DNA from: Actinomycetes bacterium
GTDB taxonomy: Bacteria; Actinomycetota; Acidimicrobiia; Acidimicrobiales; Palsa-688
Assembly (NCBI GenBank): GCA_021808425.1
Contig: JAKBBS010000227.1
Location: 1 to 5,359, forward strand
DNA length: 5,359 nucleotides
Direction: 5' to 3'
The translations under genes and the position numbers were made by a program. The notes beneath the pieces are model-generated. The model did no database searches. It was not told the DNA's origin and saw only the letters and a list, made by a program, of their open reading frames with translations. This document shows positions 1 through 3,220 of this stretch, one piece after another (within the stretch, counting starts at the first letter, position 1; every line of letters begins with the position of its first letter).

Positions 1-20
1 GTCACACTACTCTCGCCTGA

Positions 21-605
21 ATGCCGCTCGAAGACGGCCCCCGGGAACCCGGACCGTTCCCCGTAGACGACCTTCTCAGCCACCTCGGGGCGTGGCGAGC
101 GCTCCAGAGCGTGTCAGATGCTGCCGCCGGTAGAGCGCGCACCCGCGAACTTCTCGCGCAGTCGGCGAGCGTCGGCACTTGGGAAGGGCTTCTCGTGGAC
201 ATTGCAGAAGGATCGACGCCGATCGTAGCGACAGCGGGGGCCTTCGAGGTCTCCGGAAAGCTTGTCGGAGTCGCTAAGGACTTCGTCACCGTGGAGGCGA
301 GCAACGGGCGGCCGGCGCTACTCAGGATCGAGGCTTTGACCTCGATCAGGCAGGTCGCCCGCGGCGCGCAGGATCGGAGGGGACGACCGGCCGGCAGTCG
401 TACGGCCACGCCAGAGGTGAGTTTCGCCACCGTGCTCGACCTGCTTTGCTCAGAGCGCGCTCCGGTGGCCATCATAACGTCGTCGGCTACCATCCGGGGA
501 GTCCTCGACTCCGTGGGCGAAGACGTTATAACTGTTCGGGGGTCAATCCTGGGTCCGACCACCCATATACGACTAGGGGCGGTCATCGCCTGTGAAATCT
601 GCTGA
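21..605 (+). CDS. Protein of unknown function with two tandem small beta-barrel-like modules
   Basis: I do not recognise a named family. The 194-residue product has no signal peptide or membrane segment, so it is probably cytoplasmic. Residues about 53-110 and 134-192 resemble each other: each has a helix-like lead, then G-x-[LV]-x-x-V-x-x-D-x-[VI]-T-V (79-91 and 160-172), a short loop, and [LH]-[LI]-R-[IL]-x-A (100-105 and 182-187). The short strands suggest an Sm-like or SH3-like barrel, which is inference from pattern. Residues 111-132 form a basic Arg/Gly linker. ATG at 21 follows an in-frame TGA (18-20) directly, so it is the earliest possible start. No Shine-Dalgarno is visible, so translation may be leaderless or coupled to a gene outside the window. 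Codon use is G/C-ending, whereas the opposite-strand frame reads as Arg/Ser/Thr-rich shadow. From memory, similar proteins occur near actinobacterial SAF/Tad genes. The coding call is firm; the function is open. Confidence 0.8.
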   Translation: MPLEDGPREPGPFPVDDLLSHLGAWRALQSVSDAAAGRARTRELLAQSASVGTWEGLLVDIAEGSTPIVATAGAFEVSGKLVGVAKDFVTVEASNGRPALLRIEALTSIRQVARGAQDRRGRPAGSRTATPEVSFATVLDLLCSERAPVAIITSSATIRGVLDSVGEDVITVRGSILGPTTHIRLGAVIACEIC

Positions 606-628
606 AGACCGGGCTCAGCACATCGACG

Positions 629-650
629 GCGACCACCTGTAAATGGTCGC
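629..650. terminator. Hairpin between convergent genes, probable bidirectional terminator
   Basis: GCGACCA (629-635) pairs perfectly with TGGTCGC (644-650) around an 8-nt loop. The hairpin lies in the 61-bp gap between two convergent stop codons (605 and 669-667). There is no real T-run on either side: TTCG follows on the plus strand and CGTCG on the minus strand. It would therefore be a U-poor terminator of the kind often proposed in actinobacteria. The stem and position are seen; the termination role is inferred. Confidence 0.55.
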
Positions 651-666
651 TTCGCAGCCCACGTCG

Positions 667-942
667 TTAGTCCTCCTCGAATGCGGGGGTCGCCTCCTCG
701 GTTTCGGCATCCTCGCGCGCAGCGCGGGGCTTCGGTTCCGGATAGAGATGTTCCAAGGTGCCAGGTTCGATCTTCATCCGTGAGATGAAGTCGGTGATAT
801 CCGTCGCCTGGACTCTTATGACACGACCCATCTTGTAAGCGGGAAGCTGCCCCTCATCAATGAAGCGGTAGAGAGTCCTCAAGGTCACTCCCAGCCGGTC
901 ACATGCTTCGCGCGTTCCGAGCCACTCGATTGTTTCGCTCAT
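667..942 (-). CDS. Excisionase/BldC-like helix-turn-helix DNA-binding protein
   Basis: This 91-residue protein carries a MerR-type winged helix-turn-helix of the HTH_17/excisionase class at about residues 6-55. The first helix is around T10-L17 (TREACDRLGV), the recognition helix around L21-G31 (LRTLYRFIDEG), and the wing at P34-V44 contains KMGRVIRV. The segment after the domain, MKIEPGTLEHLYPEP (56-70), matches a tail I recall in a conserved actinobacterial subgroup. The last 20 residues are acidic and probably disordered. It lacks the long coiled-coil and effector domain of true MerR proteins. ATG at 942 is preceded by AGGA at 953-950 with 7-nt spacing. The gene diverges from the SAF/TadZ-like pair and shares a 59-bp control region with it, so regulation of that pair or of itself is likely but inferred. 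No integrase is visible, so a phage excisionase role is not supported. Confidence 0.9.
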   Translation of the reverse strand: MSETIEWLGTREACDRLGVTLRTLYRFIDEGQLPAYKMGRVIRVQATDITDFISRMKIEPGTLEHLYPEPKPRAAREDAETEEATPAFEED

Positions 943-949
943 GCTTCAA

Positions 950-953
950 TCCT
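950..953 (-). promoter_or_regulatory. Shine-Dalgarno of the HTH gene, overlapping a -10-like hexamer
   Basis: On the minus strand AGGA (953-950) stands 7 nt before the ATG at 942, an ideal ribosome-binding spacing that fixes this start. The same bases are part of TAGGAT (954-949), which matches TATAAT at 4 of 6 positions and would put transcription start at or next to the ATG. I see no convincing -35 for that alternative, so the ribosome-binding reading is preferred. Confidence 0.5.
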
Positions 954-966
954 ACCTTCAAAGTAG
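952..966. promoter_or_regulatory. 15-bp imperfect palindrome, candidate operator in the divergent promoter region
   Basis: CTACCTTCAAAGTAG reads CTACnTTnAAnGTAG on both strands; only one symmetric pair (positions 5 and 11) and the central base break symmetry. It overlaps the 5' edge of the HTH gene's ribosome-binding site and three bases of the proposed -35 of the SAF gene. A dimeric regulator bound here could affect both genes. A second inverted pair shares its left half: ACCTTC (954-959) and GAAGGT (971-976). The symmetry is seen; the binding role is inferred, with the divergent HTH protein as the obvious candidate. Confidence 0.4.
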
Positions 967-992
967 ACAAGAAGGTGGTTTCTCGATAGATT
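964..992 (+). promoter_or_regulatory. Candidate sigma70-type promoter of the SAF/TadZ-like unit
   Basis: TAGACA (964-969) matches the TTGACA consensus at 5 of 6 positions. After a 17-bp spacer, TAGATT (987-992) matches TATAAT at 4 of 6. Transcription would begin near 998-1001, just before the GTG at 1002, giving a leaderless or almost leaderless message. This fits the absence of a ribosome-binding site at a usable distance from that GTG. It is a consensus match only. Confidence 0.4.
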
Positions 993-1001
993 TCATGGCT
1001 A

Positions 1002-1865
1002 GTGCGGTGGCTGCCCACAGAGTATTCCGCTCGACGGCACTTGCTGGGGCGCTCCTCGGTGCGCCCTCACAAGTCGGCGTCCCAGGCCTCGGAGCCGACC
1101 ACACCCGTGCCTGCGGCGGGCGTCGTCTCGGGTCGACGGGCGCGCCGCGTGAACACTCGAGCGCTCCTCGGAGGGCTTCTCGTGAGTGCCGCCGGTGTCG
1201 CTGTCTTCGCGTCGGTGCTGTCCGGTAGCGGGGCAAAGAGTAGGGACTACGTCGTCGCAGGCCGCTCGCTCCCAGCGGGCAGCGTGATCGAACCGTCAGA
1301 GCTTTCCGTAGTTGCTCTTACGCTGCCGGCCTCAGTGGCCAGACAGGCCTTCCTCACCGCCGCATCCGTAGTTGGCCGGACACTTTCCGGCCCGATCTAT
1401 GCGGGACAACTGATCGAGTCATCGATGCTCGACACGCTCACCCCGACCCGCCGCCCTGTAAGCGTCGCCGTCAACCCCGACTCCTTGCTCGGACTGGTCC
1501 CCGGAGAGCTAGTCGACGTGCTGTCCGCGTCGCCGGTCGTATCTAGCGGAGTGGCGGCGCAACCCGGCGGCTCCGCCGCCTCGACCTCGCAGTCTGCCGG
1601 CTCCTCGCAGTCTGCCGGCTCCTCGCAGGCGACCGCGTCGCCGCAGGCGCTTCCGGCGACGGTAATCATGCGCGGCGCGCTTCTCATCTCGGTCGGCCAC
1701 GCGTCGTCGGGCCTTGCGGGGACCTCGGGCGGACTTACCGACGTGACCCTCGGCGTGTCCAACCTGAGCGAGGTCGAGATACTCGTGGCATCCTCGCAGC
1801 GTTCGACTGTCGAGTTGGTGCTGGCCGAACCTTCAGACGGTGTCGGCCCGGGCGCGGGCGGCTAG
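1002..1865 (+). CDS. SAF-domain pilus assembly protein, CpaB/RcpC-like
   Basis: The 287-residue protein has a basic cytoplasmic tail (1-52, RRARR at 45-49), one hydrophobic segment at about 53-75 acting as membrane anchor, and a SAF domain at about 83-146 (YVVAGRSLPAGSVIEPSEL, then VVGRTLSGPIYAGQLI). A RcpC-like part follows at 152-276 (PVSVAVNPDSLLGLVPGELVDVL, then VTLGVSNLSEVEILVAS), interrupted by a Ser/Gln/Ala-rich insert (about 180-218) holding an 18-bp tandem repeat. CpaB/RcpC proteins are envelope components of Tad/Flp pili; many actinobacterial members lack a partner secretin, so the role is probably periplasmic or wall-spanning. The start is uncertain: GTG 1002 is the earliest choice after the TAG at 987 and fits a leaderless promoter, and codons from there are G/C-ending. 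GTG 1107 (GGAG at 1091-1094, 12 nt away) and GTG 1149 are alternatives that keep the anchor. The gene ends 2 nt before the TadZ-like gene. Confidence 0.85.
   Translation: MRWLPTEYSARRHLLGRSSVRPHKSASQASEPTTPVPAAGVVSGRRARRVNTRALLGGLLVSAAGVAVFASVLSGSGAKSRDYVVAGRSLPAGSVIEPSELSVVALTLPASVARQAFLTAASVVGRTLSGPIYAGQLIESSMLDTLTPTRRPVSVAVNPDSLLGLVPGELVDVLSASPVVSSGVAAQPGGSAASTSQSAGSSQSAGSSQATASPQALPATVIMRGALLISVGHASSGLAGTSGGLTDVTLGVSNLSEVEILVASSQRSTVELVLAEPSDGVGPGAGG
1585..1628 (+). repeat. 18-bp in-frame tandem repeat in the SAF gene
   Basis: CCTCGCAGTCTGCCGGCT occurs twice in a row (1585-1602 and 1603-1620), followed by the first 8 bases of a third copy (1621-1628). The unit is a multiple of three and encodes the hexapeptide SQSAGS in register. 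Copy-number change would lengthen or shorten a flexible linker without breaking the frame. It interrupts the RcpC-like part of the protein. Confidence 0.85.
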
Positions 1866-1867
1866 CG

Positions 1868-3166
1868 GTGGCCTCCCCGAGGAACGAACGCTTCGTAATT
1901 CTGGGTCTTGCCCCAGCGCGCTCGGCGTGGTTCGACGCTTTGGGCCAGTGGGCGATGTCCGCAACGATCCCGGCCGAGTTCGTCAAGTGCGTGTCCGCGG
2001 ACGAGGTGAAGGCCCGGCTCGCTTCGAGTCGGATGCACTCGGCGGTGGTAGTCGACGCATCCTCCCCCGGTTTCGATCGCGACCTCATAGACGCCGGCTC
2101 TCGGGCATCCGTGCCGGTGATCGTCGTTGCGAACGACCACGGGCCGCGGTTCTCCCTGGGTGATCTCGGGGTTGCCGCTCTCCTGGCGCCGGCGTTCAGC
2201 CAGGCAGAGTTACTTGACGCATTGGAGGCTCACTGCGTGGCACTCGGGCGGGGCGACAATCTCCCTCCGATCGTCGACGACTGGACCGAGTCACTGTGGT
2301 TCGGCCAGCTCGTCGCGGTGTGCGGTCCGGGAGGCACCGGCACGTCGACTGTCGCCGCGGCACTCGCTCAGGGATTCGGGTTCGACGCCCGCTACGGAGG
2401 CCAGGTGCTTCTCGCCGACGGGGCGCTGTGCGCCGAGCAGGCGATGCTGCACGACAGCTCGGACCTCGGTCCCGGACTGCAGGAGCTCGTCGAAAGTCAT
2501 CGCCTTGGGCGACCCGGACCCGACGAGATCAAGAAACTTACCTTCGACGTTCCGAACCGCAGATACCGGCTACTGCTCGGCCTGCGCCAACCGGAAGCGT
2601 GGGTCGCCCTCCGGCCAAGGGCGACGGACGCTGCGATAGCGGGGCTTCGTCGCAGCTTCCAAGTAGTCGTCGCCGACGTGACAGGCGACGTCGAAGGCGA
2701 GAAGGAATGCGGGTCCGGCGACGTCGAAGACCGCAACCATCTCGCAAGGGTACTGACAGCGCAAGCCAACGTGACAGTCGTCGTCGGCACGGCAGGCCTG
2801 AAGGGGATCAGCTCGCTTGCGGGCCTCATTCGGCGCCTTGTCCGCTCAGGTGTGGAGCAGAACCGCATCCTCGCAGTCGTCAACCGCGCTCCCCGCCACC
2901 CCGCCACCCGGGCGGAGTCGTCGCGCGCTCTGGCAAAGATCCTCGTAGCTTCTGGTATCGAGCTTGCGCTCGCCTCTCCGCTGGCGCTTCCCGAGCGAAA
3001 GGTCGAGGACGTTTTCCGCTACGGGGGCCTTTTCCCCGACGCCCTCGTCCGGCCGCTCACCCAGGCCGTGGATTCGCTTGCGAGCCGGGTAGCCGATACC
3101 GGCCGACCTCTGGCGTCGCCAGAACGCGTCGCTCCGGGGGCGCTTGGCACGCTATCCGACGGGTAG
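1868..3166 (+). CDS. TadZ/CpaE-like pilus-localising protein with deviant P-loop ATPase domain
   Basis: The 432-residue protein has two parts. Residues about 8-125 look like a response-regulator receiver fold (AVVVDASSP at 59-67, VPVIVVAND at 82-90, LLAPAFSQAELLDAL at 105-119); D63 occupies the acceptor place, but the usual Lys before Pro is Ala107. Residues about 145-405 form a MinD/ParA-type domain: P-loop GPGGTGTST (153-161), VLLADGAL (180-187), Walker B-like VVVADVTGD (266-274), VTVVVG (302-307) and ILAVVNR (334-340). The deviant Walker A K-G-G-x-G-K-[ST] appears as P-G-G-T-G-T-S, so both lysines are missing. CpaE/TadZ proteins mark the cell site of Tad pilus assembly; degenerate ATPase motifs are known in the family. 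GTG 1868 lies 2 nt after the SAF stop with only a weak GGGCGG upstream, which suggests translational coupling. No tadA/cpaF follows. A MinD/ParA paralogue of other function is less likely given the SAF partner. Confidence 0.85.
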   Translation: MASPRNERFVILGLAPARSAWFDALGQWAMSATIPAEFVKCVSADEVKARLASSRMHSAVVVDASSPGFDRDLIDAGSRASVPVIVVANDHGPRFSLGDLGVAALLAPAFSQAELLDALEAHCVALGRGDNLPPIVDDWTESLWFGQLVAVCGPGGTGTSTVAAALAQGFGFDARYGGQVLLADGALCAEQAMLHDSSDLGPGLQELVESHRLGRPGPDEIKKLTFDVPNRRYRLLLGLRQPEAWVALRPRATDAAIAGLRRSFQVVVADVTGDVEGEKECGSGDVEDRNHLARVLTAQANVTVVVGTAGLKGISSLAGLIRRLVRSGVEQNRILAVVNRAPRHPATRAESSRALAKILVASGIELALASPLALPERKVEDVFRYGGLFPDALVRPLTQAVDSLASRVADTGRPLASPERVAPGALGTLSDG

Positions 3167-3220
3167 CCCCTTCCGAAAGCCACGATGCAGCTGTGTCTGC
3201 CTCGAGGAAAGCAAGTCCAG
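3167..3220. other. Convergent intergenic gap
   Basis: This 54-bp gap separates the stop of the TadZ-like gene (TAG, 3164-3166) from the stop of the surface-protein gene (TGA, complement of 3221-3223). The best inverted repeat I see is only a 4-bp GCAG/CTGC stem around 3187-3200. I see no convincing terminator, promoter or small RNA. Confidence 0.6.

Noticed and set aside
2..586. A 194-codon open frame on the minus strand opposite the first gene
   Set aside because: It mirrors the plus-strand gene, has Arg/Ser/Thr-rich low-information sequence and no recognisable domain; the plus frame has an internal duplication and natural codon bias.
667..942. Phage excisionase as part of an integrated element
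   Set aside because: No integrase, attachment-site repeats or tRNA is visible; the tail after the HTH domain fits a conserved actinobacterial regulator subgroup better.
941..1228. Plus-strand open frame from ATG 941
   Set aside because: It overlaps the start of the HTH gene and runs out of frame through the SAF gene; the product is Arg/Ala-rich without conserved features.
3167..3220. Terminator between the TadZ-like gene and the surface-protein gene
   Set aside because: Only a 4-bp GCAG/CTGC stem without a T-run is present, which is too weak to call.
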